From contig JAHKAY010000029.1 in NCBI GenBank assembly GCA_018825785.1, positions 68,143 to 104,463 on the forward strand: DNA of 36,321 nucleotides, read 5' to 3'. The DNA is from Chloroflexota bacterium. GTDB lineage: Bacteria; Chloroflexota; Dehalococcoidia; JACVQG01; JAHKAY01. How positions within the stretch are numbered: position 1 is the first letter of the stretch; every line of letters begins with the position of its first letter. Position numbers and translations under genes: made by a program. Below the pieces are notes generated by a model. The model saw only the letters and a program-made list of their open reading frames with translations, ran no database searches and had not been told where the DNA came from. Below, one piece after another: positions 1 to 8,956 of this stretch.

Positions 1-1256
1 ATCTTGAGGCGCTCAATGGCCCGCCTCACATCGTTCATATCAGCCTCCGTGCCCTGAAGTCTCAGCAGCAGAGCTTGCTTCTGCTGCAGTTCGGGCAAAT
101 CCCGAAATTGCAGTGCGAATACAGTCAACAGCAGGGCGAGCCCCGCGGCGACAGCTAATGCTGCGATCGTCAGTGCCAGCAGTCCAAAAGCCACAGCAAA
201 TGCAAGTAGAGGCGCCACTGACACAAAGCAGGCAAGAAGCAGGCGCTGCCGTGCGAAAGGACCGCGTATGCGCACCAGCGGGACAGGTGACAGATGGTCC
301 TGAATCCAGACAGGAGCCTTTGGTTCGCTGATCTCCGTGCTCATTGCTACCTCCGAAGGTGGAGTGACTCGTTGAGCAGGGAACGGCGGGATTTCGCTGA
401 CGTTGAGTGGAGGGATGTCGGGTAGGTCTCTCTGGATGAAGGACTGAAATTGGCGGGCCAGCCGATGGAGGGTCTCATCGTCAGATTGCTTCAGGGCGTA
501 CAGCGCCTCGGAGGACGACGGATCCTCAAAGTCTTCACGGCGGAAGAGTAGCCTTTCCTCTCCCGCGCCAAGGCGGTCCCACAAGCTGGGGTCGATGCTC
601 AGACCCAGGAGCGACACATAGATCACCCAAGTCGAGAAGTTGTCCAGATGCGGACCGAAATCGCTTCTCGTTCGTCTCGGGCTTTGGTAGTTTGAGTGGC
701 CAAGCTCGTTGCTTGGCATCCCTTCCAGGCCGGGCACGAACATTCCGTCGTAGTCGATTAGGCGAATCTCTCCATTGACGATAAGAATGTTTCCATGCTG
801 CAAGTCACCGTGAGCAATGTTTAAGCGTCTAAGGTGGCAAGCCAAACGCACGAACCTCTCCGCGAGGGCCCACAAGCCGCGTGGATCCGCGAGGTTTCTT
901 TCCACGTAGGCGCTCAATGTCTCCCCGTTCACCCACTCCATCTTCAATAGAGGATAGGATTGACCCTTAATCTTGATACCCTGTTTGAGGAACTCGAAGT
1001 CCACTGTGCAAGGCATGGGATTCCGTTGCAGGTACTTGCTGATTGCTGCGTAGCGCTGTTCTTGGTCAGGGTGATATATGCAGAAACATCTGACTGCCCA
1101 TTTCCTGTGGCTGCCTGTTAGAGGGAACACAACAGCAAAGTTCCCCGAAATGGCCTTTGGAATTCCAAACCTATCTAACTCTGGCGCACCTTCTCTTAGC
1201 TCCGCGTCGGCAAGACACACACGAGGCGTCTGAATAGCCTCCTGGTAGTCGGTCAT
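1..1256 (-). CDS. TerY-P triad protein kinase-like membrane protein (partial)
   Basis: The minus-strand frame is open from 1256 to the window edge (at least 418 aa), so the C-terminus is missing. It shows a degenerate Ser/Thr kinase core: AVRCF where the VAIK lysine region should be (Arg at the Lys position), HGDLQHGN as the catalytic loop and LIDYDGMFVPG as the metal-binding DFG equivalent, then GHSNYQSPRR. After a Pro-rich linker come two adjacent hydrophobic segments (about residues 330-380) and a charged, coiled-coil-like tail. ATG 1256 is preferred because GAGG lies 9 nt upstream; ATG 1271 is in frame but has a poorer site. The PP2C gene ends 30 bp upstream and the vWA gene precedes that, so it is the kinase of a vWA/PP2C/kinase triad. 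Kinase-like fold is confident; its substrate is unknown. Confidence 0.82.
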   Translation of the reverse strand, partial: MTDYQEAIQTPRVCLADAELREGAPELDRFGIPKAISGNFAVVFPLTGSHRKWAVRCFCIYHPDQEQRYAAISKYLQRNPMPCTVDFEFLKQGIKIKGQSYPLLKMEWVNGETLSAYVERNLADPRGLWALAERFVRLACHLRRLNIAHGDLQHGNILIVNGEIRLIDYDGMFVPGLEGMPSNELGHSNYQSPRRTRSDFGPHLDNFSTWVIYVSLLGLSIDPSLWDRLGAGEERLLFRREDFEDPSSSEALYALKQSDDETLHRLARQFQSFIQRDLPDIPPLNVSEIPPFPAQRVTPPSEVAMSTEISEPKAPVWIQDHLSPVPLVRIRGPFARQRLLLACFVSVAPLLAFAVAFGLLALTIAALAVAAGLALLLTVFALQFRDLPELQQKQALLLRLQGTEADMNDVRRAIERLK

Positions 1257-1285
1257 AGTTGGCAGCCTCATCTCTTATGGATACC

Positions 1286-2104
1286 CTACATGATGTCAAT
1301 ACGAATCAGGGTAATATCGTCATTGCGCAGCTGTTTCTTTCCCCGCAGCTCCCCCATCCATTCTGTGAAAGATAGCGGCGCGTCGCGAGTGTCGAGATCC
1401 CGCGGAATTGCCCAGGGATTGTCCCCTGCCTCATATGTCCTCAGAAACCAGCAAGCCAGAGCGTCAGTCATTAGGTAAAATCTGTCATCTCGGTGCCAAT
1501 CCCCTTGGCTTCTTCTCAGGACTTCGGGGAATCGACGGTTCCCGGCGGGACCGCTGGATAGAAGAAAGGGCTGGATGTCGAACTGAGTGGAATGATCCAT
1601 CGGGAATTTCCCTATGAGGGCTTCACCTCGAACTTGGAACACGCAGGAGTCCCCAACGGCGACTGCTGTCCATCGTCCGTGCGATTCCTCTTCGGAATCC
1701 ATCAGCACGAGGCCAAGGAGTGTGGAGAAGGCGCCAGCTTGCAGTCCGGGCTCCTCGAACCATTGAATCGGTCTCCCCTGCCTCTGTCTAACACTGAGAT
1801 AGGTTCCTTTCCACTTGTCCCAGCTGCGGGTGGACCGTCCCAAGAAACAGGAGTCTGTTTCGGCTTCTCTGCAAAACGCCCGGACAAGAATACGAGCCCA
1901 TTCCCCACTCAGTAGTGCTTCGCTCGCGCCATCAGCCACCGCGAAGCGCAGCATATTCCCACGTCGTTCCCCACCCTTCTCAGGGTAGAACGCATCCTCG
2001 TACTCGTTCTTTGAATTGCCTGCCTTTGGCAGCCAGAATGCCGAGAGAAAGACGTGCACGCTTGGCCCTAGGGCATCACCGCAGTTCGCGGGCCCTCGTC
2101 CCAA
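1286..2104 (-). CDS. PP2C-type Ser/Thr protein phosphatase of TerY-P triad
   Basis: A 272-aa protein with PP2C signatures in order: N-terminal NEYEDAFYP (first metal Asp), FAVADGASEA (the DGxG-like second metal motif), VGDSCVFQ, YLMTDALACW and the C-terminal NDDITLI motif. PP2C enzymes are metal-dependent phosphatases that reverse Ser/Thr phosphorylation, here presumably by the neighbouring kinase. The longest start is TTG 2104, overlapping the upstream vWA gene by 29 nt; GTG 2059 is an alternative that still keeps the first metal motif. It is shorter than many PP2Cs because the core lacks extra domains. It lies between the vWA and kinase genes, consistent with translational coupling. Specificity cannot be read from sequence. 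Confidence 0.85.
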   Translation of the reverse strand: MGRGPANCGDALGPSVHVFLSAFWLPKAGNSKNEYEDAFYPEKGGERRGNMLRFAVADGASEALLSGEWARILVRAFCREAETDSCFLGRSTRSWDKWKGTYLSVRQRQGRPIQWFEEPGLQAGAFSTLLGLVLMDSEEESHGRWTAVAVGDSCVFQVRGEALIGKFPMDHSTQFDIQPFLLSSGPAGNRRFPEVLRRSQGDWHRDDRFYLMTDALACWFLRTYEAGDNPWAIPRDLDTRDAPLSFTEWMGELRGKKQLRNDDITLIRIDIM

Positions 2105-2915
2105 TATCCAGGAATCTGATCACTGCAACCATATCGGCGTTGAAAACGAAACCTCGCGTGTCCTCGGAGGTTCGGAACCCTTCCTGCTTCGCAAAGGTGC
2201 GCATGTATTCCGGCAAGTTGCTCGACATTCCAAACAGCAGACGAGCATGCTGGTCTGGTAGTCCTTCCTCGGCGTCCGGAAACTCAATGGGAGCCGCCTT
2301 TTGTGACGAAATGTGCAAGTTGAACAGCAGAGCATTGCCGTCTGTACTGGAAAGCGCCCTCAAGGACCCGGCAGGGATTGAAGGGTCGCCGTCGGTCGCT
2401 TCGCCGTCGGTGATGTTGAGGAGTATAGGGGGGAAGCAGTCTGGATGCTGATTCAGCCATCCTTCAGTGATCGAATGCGCACGCGTTAGTGCCTGGCACA
2501 TCGGAGTGGCCCCATTGGCAACGGCGTCAAACCATACCGGGAACCTCACCTTCTGGTCTACGAGGCCACCCGCTCCATCCTCAACCTTCTTTGTTCGTTC
2601 CTCGACCCGCGCTGGCGAACTGGCTATCTCGCTTACGGGGACCAATTCTTTCCCAGATAAGGCGCCAGCAAAAGCAGGACCGATGCGTGCCCCGTAGCCT
2701 ATCACTCCGACCCAGTAATAATCTCGGACCCCTTCAGCTTTGGCACACTTGATGACGAGGTTCTGCAGAAGGTGATTGATGACGACCGCGACGCCATCCG
2801 CCTTCCGCTTACCTGACTCACCGACCCCGAATGGGTCGGCCATTGACCCAGACTGGTCGACCAAAAAGAGGAAGCACGAAGGATTCGCGCGGCTGATTTC
2901 AGCTGTGTAACTCAT
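2076..2915 (-). CDS. TerY-like von Willebrand factor A domain protein
   Basis: A 279-aa vWA protein. The MIDAS metal site is complete: D20-Q-S22-G-S24 near the N-terminus, TPMCQAL in the middle and ITDGEATDGD downstream. TerY-like proteins are cytosolic metal-binding scaffolds found with PP2C phosphatases and kinases in stress-response (Ter) systems. I place the start at ATG 2915 (MSYTAE), preceded by GGGGAGGGAAC, rather than the longer frame from 2966. Its 3' end overlaps the PP2C gene. No terC/terD-type tellurite genes are visible in the window, so this is a triad without the classical Ter genes. The last 40 residues carry no recognised domain. Confidence 0.87.
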   Translation of the reverse strand: MSYTAEISRANPSCFLFLVDQSGSMADPFGVGESGKRKADGVAVVINHLLQNLVIKCAKAEGVRDYYWVGVIGYGARIGPAFAGALSGKELVPVSEIASSPARVEERTKKVEDGAGGLVDQKVRFPVWFDAVANGATPMCQALTRAHSITEGWLNQHPDCFPPILLNITDGEATDGDPSIPAGSLRALSSTDGNALLFNLHISSQKAAPIEFPDAEEGLPDQHARLLFGMSSNLPEYMRTFAKQEGFRTSEDTRGFVFNADMVAVIRFLDIGTRARELR

Positions 2916-2962
2916 GTTCCCTCCCCTATGAACTTGTTCGAGATCAAGCTTGCCACAACATG

Positions 2963-3154
2963 TCACGGCTGTAAAGGCAATGGCCCGTCATCCCACTCGG
3001 CCAGGACATAATCCCATTGGCACTCAGGTACGAAAGTGACTTCAGAGGGAAGGTGAAAGCGTCTCGGTCTCAGCGCAACGGGAGGAGGTGTGCCGCCGAA
3101 CTTGGCCCCCCCATGTACTTGAATCTTGAGAGGAAACCGGCCTCTTGACTCCAC
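2963..3154 (-). CDS. Candidate small ORF between YhaN-like and vWA genes
   Basis: A 63-aa frame with GTG start 3154 that begins 3 nt after the upstream ATPase stop and ends 47 nt before the vWA start, filling the gap in the same direction. A GGAAGGG sequence lies upstream. The C-terminal half reads like real protein (acidic and aromatic, with CQWDYVLAEWDDG), while the N-terminal half is Gly/Pro/Arg rich. I recognise no family. The case rests on position and co-direction only, and it may be non-coding. Confidence 0.35.
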   Translation of the reverse strand: MESRGRFPLKIQVHGGAKFGGTPPPVALRPRRFHLPSEVTFVPECQWDYVLAEWDDGPLPLQP

Positions 3155-3157
3155 TTC

Positions 3158-5605
3158 TCAAGTCCCTTCCTTGTGGCCCAACCGCCTCTTGCCGGGCGCG
3201 GTGACTGAACCATCTGCCGCCATGATGAACGCCCTGCAGGTAGAATGCCCAGCTAGGGAGCCGCTGAACCACCTCATGATGTCAGGGTCCTTAGAAAGCA
3301 AGAATATCTGGGTTTCCTTTGAGAGGCGTGCGAGGAAATCCAAAGCTCTTGTCAGCCGAGGCTGGTCAAAGTTCACGAAGGGGTCATCCAAGAATAGGGG
3401 CACCCTTTCGTGTAGATTGCTCATCAGCCTAGCCAGTTCTATCCTCAGGAAGAAATACATCTGTTCTGTTGTGCCAAAGCTGAGTTTATCGGCGGTTATT
3501 ATCTGCCCTGTCTCTGGCTCCTTTACGGCGACATTGAACTCGGCCGGGTCCACATACACAGTGGAATAGCGGCCGCCCGTCAAAGCAGCCACTTGCGCGC
3601 CGACCGCCTCGGCCAGTCTTGGTGCAAAATCGCGGTGAAGTTCGCCAGCAGCATCCTCGATCGCTGTTATTGCAGCTTCCAGAGATCGCCGAAGTAGCAG
3701 AAGCCTTCCAACTTCCCTCTGGTATCTGGCGATGTCTTCTTCTATCTCTGCACCTTCTCGGTGTGCTGACAAGCCCGCCTTGACCTTCTCGTCTCTTATC
3801 GCGATTTCGCGTTCCAGACTCGCCTTCCTATCGCCAAGATTGGTGCATTCCCCCCTTAGCGAATCCAAGGTCTTGTCCAGACGCAGCCCTGCCAACTCAG
3901 GGTTGGTGGCCAGAAGAGCATCCTTTTGTTGCTGCAAGTTCCTGTGCCTGCCTGCAAGCTCATGCGGGCTTTCCGTTCCCTGCACTTGGCTCTTTCCTTT
4001 TTCGGCTGCCTGGAAGTCGTCGTTCGCATGGTCATAGCGAGTCTTTCCTTCGTACGCTTCGTCAAACATGGCTGAGGCCTTATCAAAGTCTCTCTCTTGA
4101 ATGTGTGCCCTCTGGAAGATGCCGAGCAGTCTTTCGCGCTCTGCATCCACCGCGGATTGGCCTTCGCCCACTTGCTTATTGAGAGAATTTAGCTCCGCAA
4201 GAGAACTGCCCAATTGAAAATAGCGAAGCCTCTTCTTTTCAAGCTCCTCCAGACTTTCAACTTCGTACCTCTTGAGCAATGCCTCCAGCCTAGTAGTGGC
4301 AAGAGTCTGCTCAGTCTGCAAGCTGTCAGAAGCTTGCCGAACGCCTTTCTTCTCCTGCTCGAGAATCCTCTTGCTCCTGGCTCGCTGCCACAACAACAAC
4401 GGGATGCCGATAGGCGGAATCAAAATGGCGAGGGCAAGAACCCAAGTCTTCATTCTTGCGCGGCGGGTCTCTAGCTTCTCAAGAAGGCGTCGCTTTTCCT
4501 CAATACTCTCAGCCAATCGAATCAGTTCCTGTCGGATATCCTGAAGGTCACGGTATTCGGTATCCAACAGTTGTCCTATGGTCCCACTCAGCTTCTGGTG
4601 TTCGCTGATTGCCCCCACCTGAGCTAAGCTGGTTTCCTTCTCGGCTAGCGCCCTCCGCAGCTCGGAAACACGCCCAGCAGCATCGCTCAATGACTGTCTT
4701 CCCCTGATCGCCTGTTCGTGAAGACCCAATGGAAAATCGGAATACTTGCTGAGCCCGTCCCGTTTTGCTTTAGCTTCGTCCATACGCTGGTCTAGCTGGC
4801 CAATCGTTCGAAGGCGATCCTCAACATTCTCGATCTCTCTGCATATGACTGAGAAGCTAGCCCTTTGCAGGTCTCGTTTGCATTCGTTGAGCTGCCCGGA
4901 AAGCTCTTCTCTCTCGGCGGCTGCGTTCTGGACAGCCTCTTTCGCCTCCCTGTACTTTCTCAACTCCTCTTCGTACTCGCTCACCCGCCTCTTGGATACG
5001 GCGAATGGGGTCGTGCGGCTCCTATCGGTACCCACCCTCTGCCTGACGGCGCTGTCCAGGCTTTGGATGGCTCGTGCTGCCGAGATATCCCGTTTGCCTG
5101 TGTCGGCAAGCCCTACTATTGTGTCTCCGAGGGCACCCGTCGTGTCGAGTTCTGCAATAGCGCCCTGGCTGATGAAAGCGCTGGATCGGAATACGGGGTG
5201 AGACATTCCAAGCTGCTGCCTGGCAACCGGAACATTGCCGTGGCGGCCGACACCAAATTCGCTTGTGACATTCTGCCCGGTAGCGAGGTTGATAACCTTA
5301 GTTGGTACGTCGTCAGTCCCAAAGTCCCTTTCGATACGAAAGCACGTGCCGTCATCCAGGCAATACTCCAGGGTTCCCCCATAGCGTGCTGCGTGCCACG
5401 GGCGATATATCTCACGTCGTTCATTTTCTGCCTTAGTTGCCCGATCACCTTGGTAGAAGCCATAGAGCAACGTTAAGACGGCCTCTTGCAGCGTAGACTT
5501 GCCAGCCTCATTCTCACCAAAGAAGAGATTGACAGCAGGAGCAAGCCCCAAGTCCAGGTCACACAACTTGCCGAACCCCGCTATCTCCAGCCGCCGGATC
5601 TTCAT
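3158..5605 (-). CDS. YhaN/SbcC-like SMC-type ATPase with internal membrane segment
   Basis: An 815-aa protein. The N-terminal ATPase half has the P-loop GENEAGKST (residues 30-38); a long coiled coil spans about 205-385, a hydrophobic helix about 387-406, and a second coiled coil about 410-650. The C-terminal half carries the signature LSFGTTEQ (709-716), Walker B VPLFLDDPF (735-743) and a D-loop. There is no CxxC zinc hook as in SbcC/Rad50; the membrane segment sits where the coil would fold back, as in YhaN-type proteins. ATG 5605 overlaps the upstream nuclease stop (ATGA), indicating coupled translation and a two-subunit nuclease-ATPase. The longer frame from 5692 lies inside the nuclease gene and is rejected. 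Predicted role: ATP-gated DNA-end processing, possibly at the membrane. Confidence 0.85.
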   Translation of the reverse strand: MKIRRLEIAGFGKLCDLDLGLAPAVNLFFGENEAGKSTLQEAVLTLLYGFYQGDRATKAENERREIYRPWHAARYGGTLEYCLDDGTCFRIERDFGTDDVPTKVINLATGQNVTSEFGVGRHGNVPVARQQLGMSHPVFRSSAFISQGAIAELDTTGALGDTIVGLADTGKRDISAARAIQSLDSAVRQRVGTDRSRTTPFAVSKRRVSEYEEELRKYREAKEAVQNAAAEREELSGQLNECKRDLQRASFSVICREIENVEDRLRTIGQLDQRMDEAKAKRDGLSKYSDFPLGLHEQAIRGRQSLSDAAGRVSELRRALAEKETSLAQVGAISEHQKLSGTIGQLLDTEYRDLQDIRQELIRLAESIEEKRRLLEKLETRRARMKTWVLALAILIPPIGIPLLLWQRARSKRILEQEKKGVRQASDSLQTEQTLATTRLEALLKRYEVESLEELEKKRLRYFQLGSSLAELNSLNKQVGEGQSAVDAERERLLGIFQRAHIQERDFDKASAMFDEAYEGKTRYDHANDDFQAAEKGKSQVQGTESPHELAGRHRNLQQQKDALLATNPELAGLRLDKTLDSLRGECTNLGDRKASLEREIAIRDEKVKAGLSAHREGAEIEEDIARYQREVGRLLLLRRSLEAAITAIEDAAGELHRDFAPRLAEAVGAQVAALTGGRYSTVYVDPAEFNVAVKEPETGQIITADKLSFGTTEQMYFFLRIELARLMSNLHERVPLFLDDPFVNFDQPRLTRALDFLARLSKETQIFLLSKDPDIMRWFSGSLAGHSTCRAFIMAADGSVTAPGKRRLGHKEGT

Positions 5606-6735
5606 ACGGGTGCTATTTCCCTTCCGCCCAAGGCTTGCAGTCCGTACAGGAGCGCTCGCTCGATGATGCGCTTCTCTTCCTCCGTGCCACACAGCTCCAA
5701 ACGCTTGAGCATCTTCCTCAAGAAGAGCCCTCTAACTGTGGATTCCTGCTTGATAGCCTCAATGTCGTAGCCAGGGTAGGTGATATCGTCGACATCCATG
5801 AATCGGAATGACTCGTGGCAGTCGCGAAGGATCGACTCCAAGTCTAGTTCGACATCGGGATGCAGCGCGCCCTTGAGCACGACGCGCACCAGGGACTTCC
5901 CAAGCTGGCTCTCGCCTCCCATTCTTCGGATCTCTTCCTTAATATCTTCTATTGAGAGAGCTTCGGTTAGGTCGACTTCTATCCTCCGATAGTCAACAGC
6001 ATTGACCTGTATCAATCGGACGGATGCCCCACTGTCTTCTATCTCTGTGAGCAACACGTAGTGCGGGCCTTCCTCGTCAAACCCAAGCGGTTCAGGACTC
6101 CCAGGATAGCAGTAGAGCGCCTTGTCCTCCGGCAATAGTGACGCCCTGTGGTAATGCCCCAAGAGAGCAAGATTGACACCCGTGGTAGCCATCTGATCTG
6201 GCGTGAAGGGGCAATGGGCTTCTTTGCCAATCTGCACGCAGCTTGTGTCTGACGCGTGGAGGAGCAAGAGATTGAATCCTCCGCCTTGAACCTTGAAGCG
6301 TTCGAGCAACCTCCCTCGAAAGGATGGCGAATCGTGCGCTGCGCCCCAGAGAGTAATGTCAGGAGCCAGCTTGTGCGGAGACAATTCGGGAGAGGGGAAA
6401 ATGAACACATTGGGAGGCCATTCCGCTTGCCGATAGGGACAGCCCGGCAGCAGTGGATCGTGGTTCCCTGGCGCGATGACGACCGGAAGGGCACCAAGGG
6501 TCCCAAACTGTTGTCTGAGGAAGTTCAACGTATCGGGGCTAACCCTGTCGTTCTCGTAGAGGTCTCCCGCGATGGTGATAGCGTCGACACGCAGTTCTAC
6601 TGCCGTGCTGAGAATGCGCTTCAGGGCGTCGCGCAACTCTGCCCGGCGCTGCCTTGCCACGCTCGGGGACATGCCAGTGCGGGCAAAGGAGGCATCCAAG
6701 TGCAAATCGGCGAAATGCAATATCCGATATGCCAT
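5602..6735 (-). CDS. YhaO/SbcD-like calcineurin-fold DNA nuclease
   Basis: A 377-aa metallophosphoesterase with the full Mre11/SbcD motif set: D10-x-H12 (FADLHLD), GDLYEND (D58), GNHD (91-93), LLLHASD and LGHYH. These residues bind two metal ions, usually Mn, for exonuclease and endonuclease activity. The C-terminal third resembles the YhaO capping and partner-binding region. It overlaps the downstream YhaN-like ATPase gene by 4 bp, which is the usual pairing. A TATACT-like -10 lies about 40 nt upstream of ATG 6735 without a convincing -35. In this context it is probably the effector nuclease regulated by the phospho-signalling triad further downstream; that last point is inference. Confidence 0.88.
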   Translation of the reverse strand: MAYRILHFADLHLDASFARTGMSPSVARQRRAELRDALKRILSTAVELRVDAITIAGDLYENDRVSPDTLNFLRQQFGTLGALPVVIAPGNHDPLLPGCPYRQAEWPPNVFIFPSPELSPHKLAPDITLWGAAHDSPSFRGRLLERFKVQGGGFNLLLLHASDTSCVQIGKEAHCPFTPDQMATTGVNLALLGHYHRASLLPEDKALYCYPGSPEPLGFDEEGPHYVLLTEIEDSGASVRLIQVNAVDYRRIEVDLTEALSIEDIKEEIRRMGGESQLGKSLVRVVLKGALHPDVELDLESILRDCHESFRFMDVDDITYPGYDIEAIKQESTVRGLFLRKMLKRLELCGTEEEKRIIERALLYGLQALGGREIAPV

Positions 6736-6950
6736 GCTACGCTGCTCTCCCTCGTTCCCTCAGGGCGTCACCAGTATACTTCAATCGGACGCGGTGTCAT
6801 AGGCATGGGCACAATCCCTCATCAACCTTGGCCGTTCCAAAGAGCGAACGAACGCGAGAATTGTCCCTGTGGCCTATGCGGGACAGGGCAACGGCCTGCG
6901 TGGAGGCGTCGAGGGCCTCCGACCGTCCGATGCTCAAGGCACCCGCGCTC

Positions 6951-7775
6951 CTACGTTGGACGGGAAGTCCTGACGCAGCGGTCGAGACGGCGATGAAGAT
7001 ACGACGCAATAACAAGTAGATCCAAGGCGTCTTGCTCTGAAATGGGCCACCTAATCTTTGGGGCGTGCGCCGTGACGTTGCGAAAGACTCCAAACATGCC
7101 CTTCATCAGCTGCATCAGGCCGCTGTGCTCGCTGCGTTCGTTCTCAGTCCGAAGACTGTTGAATGCCAGAAGCGGCAGCCCTTGCTGCCCAATACCAAAG
7201 GCACGGTCGACCAGCTCGGAGCCGTCTCCGTCCACCTCGGCCATCTCCCTTATTCTGTCGGCCACGCTCTTCGTCGCCTCAAAAACCGCGTGAAAGTAGT
7301 TCTCCTGAAGTAGTTCCGGCTGGCAGAAGCGCAACACGCCAAGATGTACTCCTCGCCGGGCCAACTCTGAGCGAAGGCGCCCGGCAGCTTCTTCGGCTTC
7401 CGTCAGCGTATGGGCTGGTTGGGCACGCTGGCGTAATTTCCCGTCTTCACCCAAGGAGTAGCCACAGAAGGCGAGGATGGTATTGAGGGCACCGCGCCGC
7501 GACTCGAAAACGGGGCGGTTGGCGGTGTAACGCACGGGATTCATTGCCTCCTGTACAAATGCGCCCACGATGTTGCCCGAGTGAGTCTGCTCTTGAAGCT
7601 CGGCTAGAGCCTGAAAAAGGCGGTGTCGCTTGGTCATGGCAGGCATTGGGTCAGGAATGCCCAAGTGCGCCAAGAGGCTGCCTATCTCGCTACCTGTGAG
7701 CCCGGCCTGCGTGTCAGCGAGAACACCGCAGATACTCTCAAGTTCCGGCTGCCCAAACTCAGGAAGTGCAGGCAC
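6951..7775 (-). CDS. Ymh-family (TIGR02391-like) protein with HEPN-type motif
   Basis: A 274-aa protein whose C-terminal half matches what I recall of the Ymh hypothetical family: GLPLLAFNSLRTENERSE, then GLMQLMKGMFGVFRNVTAH. The segment R232-N-V-T-A-H237 fits the R-x4-6-H motif of HEPN ribonucleases and toxins, which are frequent in abortive-infection and toxin-antitoxin systems. The N-terminal ~130 residues look helical and are unassigned. The start is GTG 7775 with only a weak AGGG upstream; an internal ATG at codon 44 would be a shorter alternative. It lies 215 bp upstream of the nuclease/ATPase pair on the same strand. RNase activity is inferred from the motif only. Confidence 0.7.
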   Translation of the reverse strand: MPALPEFGQPELESICGVLADTQAGLTGSEIGSLLAHLGIPDPMPAMTKRHRLFQALAELQEQTHSGNIVGAFVQEAMNPVRYTANRPVFESRRGALNTILAFCGYSLGEDGKLRQRAQPAHTLTEAEEAAGRLRSELARRGVHLGVLRFCQPELLQENYFHAVFEATKSVADRIREMAEVDGDGSELVDRAFGIGQQGLPLLAFNSLRTENERSEHSGLMQLMKGMFGVFRNVTAHAPKIRWPISEQDALDLLVIASYLHRRLDRCVRTSRPT

Positions 7776-7949
7776 ACCCGGGCCCTAGTGAGCACCCATT
7801 CCGGTTCATCTCCTGTAATCATATCACCACCACGTGCATGCCTCACTTAAAGAGTAGACCATTGTCAGTTTGGTTGAATCAGGTCGCGTGTTGGGACAGG
7901 CCCTCCCTGGATTCGCGCGGGGGCAAGGAAGGCAGGGAATCCTGTGTAC

Positions 7950-8867
7950 CTATAGAGGATACACTTCTCCTGTATCCTCTGCCTTCCCCAAGGCTTCTAT
8001 CGCTTTTCTGAGCACGCTTGGTGCAAACCTGTCCATAGCCTCATAATTGAGTGTCCCCGTATCGGATAGTCTCATCGTAGTCTCTATGTTGAAGAAGCCA
8101 CACAGCTTCTGGAAATGGGCTCCCAGAAGCCATGCCCCCTTGTTGAAGGCTATTGGGTCGATTTCCTGCTCGAGGCAATGTCTGACTATCTCTCCAGCTA
8201 TTTTCTCGGCGTCTTGGCTCGTGTTGACGTTGCTCCAGCACTTCTTGGCCAACTCCCTGACCCATCTGTCTACAGGCTGAACGCAGCAGAGGTCGCTATT
8301 CTCTGCATTATGCCAACCACCAAAATAGCTGCGAGCATCGCGGAGGAAAAGGGCTGCAATCTTGTGGCCTATCCCGTCGATTCTTTTCAGAAACTCGTAT
8401 GCATCCCTCAGGGTCATCGATGTCAAGAATGTGACAACGTTTGGTTCCTCTTCGTCTCTCAGCTTCTCCAAGATGGCGTACACCGGCCCCTTCGTGTATT
8501 TCTCCATCCTCTCTCGTGTCTCCTCATCCCTATTAGCGACCCCCAGCAATCTCTTGAAATCACTCCACACCGCCTGTGGAAACCCCGGTTCGTCGTACTT
8601 GTTGGCGAACTTGGCGTTGACACCAGGGTCTCGAGTATCAGAAGCCCCGATACTCTTCAAGATGGCAATCCTATGTGCAACTGGATACCTGGGGTTCGAA
8701 AAAGGTCGTTCGTGTGCGTACATGGTGAAAAACATCATTGCGTCGAACGGCTTTGAACCAAGGGCTTGGTAGTCGATAGTGAGGCCAGCCCTCCTATCCC
8801 ATACGCGCCTCGCCGCATCAAAGGTAGAACTGAACTCTTGTATCTTCTCAGCCAGCCGACCGTTCAC
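7950..8867 (-). CDS. HhH-GPD-like DNA glycosylase-family protein
   Basis: A 305-aa protein. Residues about 156-175 (FLKRIDGIGHKIAALFLRDA) form a clear helix-hairpin-helix DNA-binding motif. About 25 residues later comes CCVQPVDRWV with D200 at the position of the catalytic aspartate of HhH-GPD base-excision glycosylases (compare PVDTHV in Nth/AlkA relatives). No four-cysteine Fe-S loop follows. The start is GTG 8867 with GGAGG 7 nt upstream. The N-terminal 150 residues are not recognised. The next gene upstream encodes another DNA glycosylase, supporting a base-excision or DNA-modification role. Substrate base unknown. Confidence 0.7.
   Translation of the reverse strand: MNGRLAEKIQEFSSTFDAARRVWDRRAGLTIDYQALGSKPFDAMMFFTMYAHERPFSNPRYPVAHRIAILKSIGASDTRDPGVNAKFANKYDEPGFPQAVWSDFKRLLGVANRDEETRERMEKYTKGPVYAILEKLRDEEEPNVVTFLTSMTLRDAYEFLKRIDGIGHKIAALFLRDARSYFGGWHNAENSDLCCVQPVDRWVRELAKKCWSNVNTSQDAEKIAGEIVRHCLEQEIDPIAFNKGAWLLGAHFQKLCGFFNIETTMRLSDTGTLNYEAMDRFAPSVLRKAIEALGKAEDTGEVYPL
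7954..7980. terminator. 10-bp perfect hairpin at the end of the HhH-GPD gene
   Basis: AGAGGATACA and TGTATCCTCT are perfect inverted copies separated by 7 nt. The structure begins inside the last codons of the minus-strand gene that stops at 7950. No T-run follows, so it would be a non-canonical terminator or a stabilising 3' hairpin. Confidence 0.3.
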
Positions 8868-8956
8868 ATCCGACCTCCAAGATTCTCATGTGCCATCATC
8901 TTGCGATTACCTCTGATTTCGGGACAACCTCGCATGGTGCAATAGTACACACCCTT

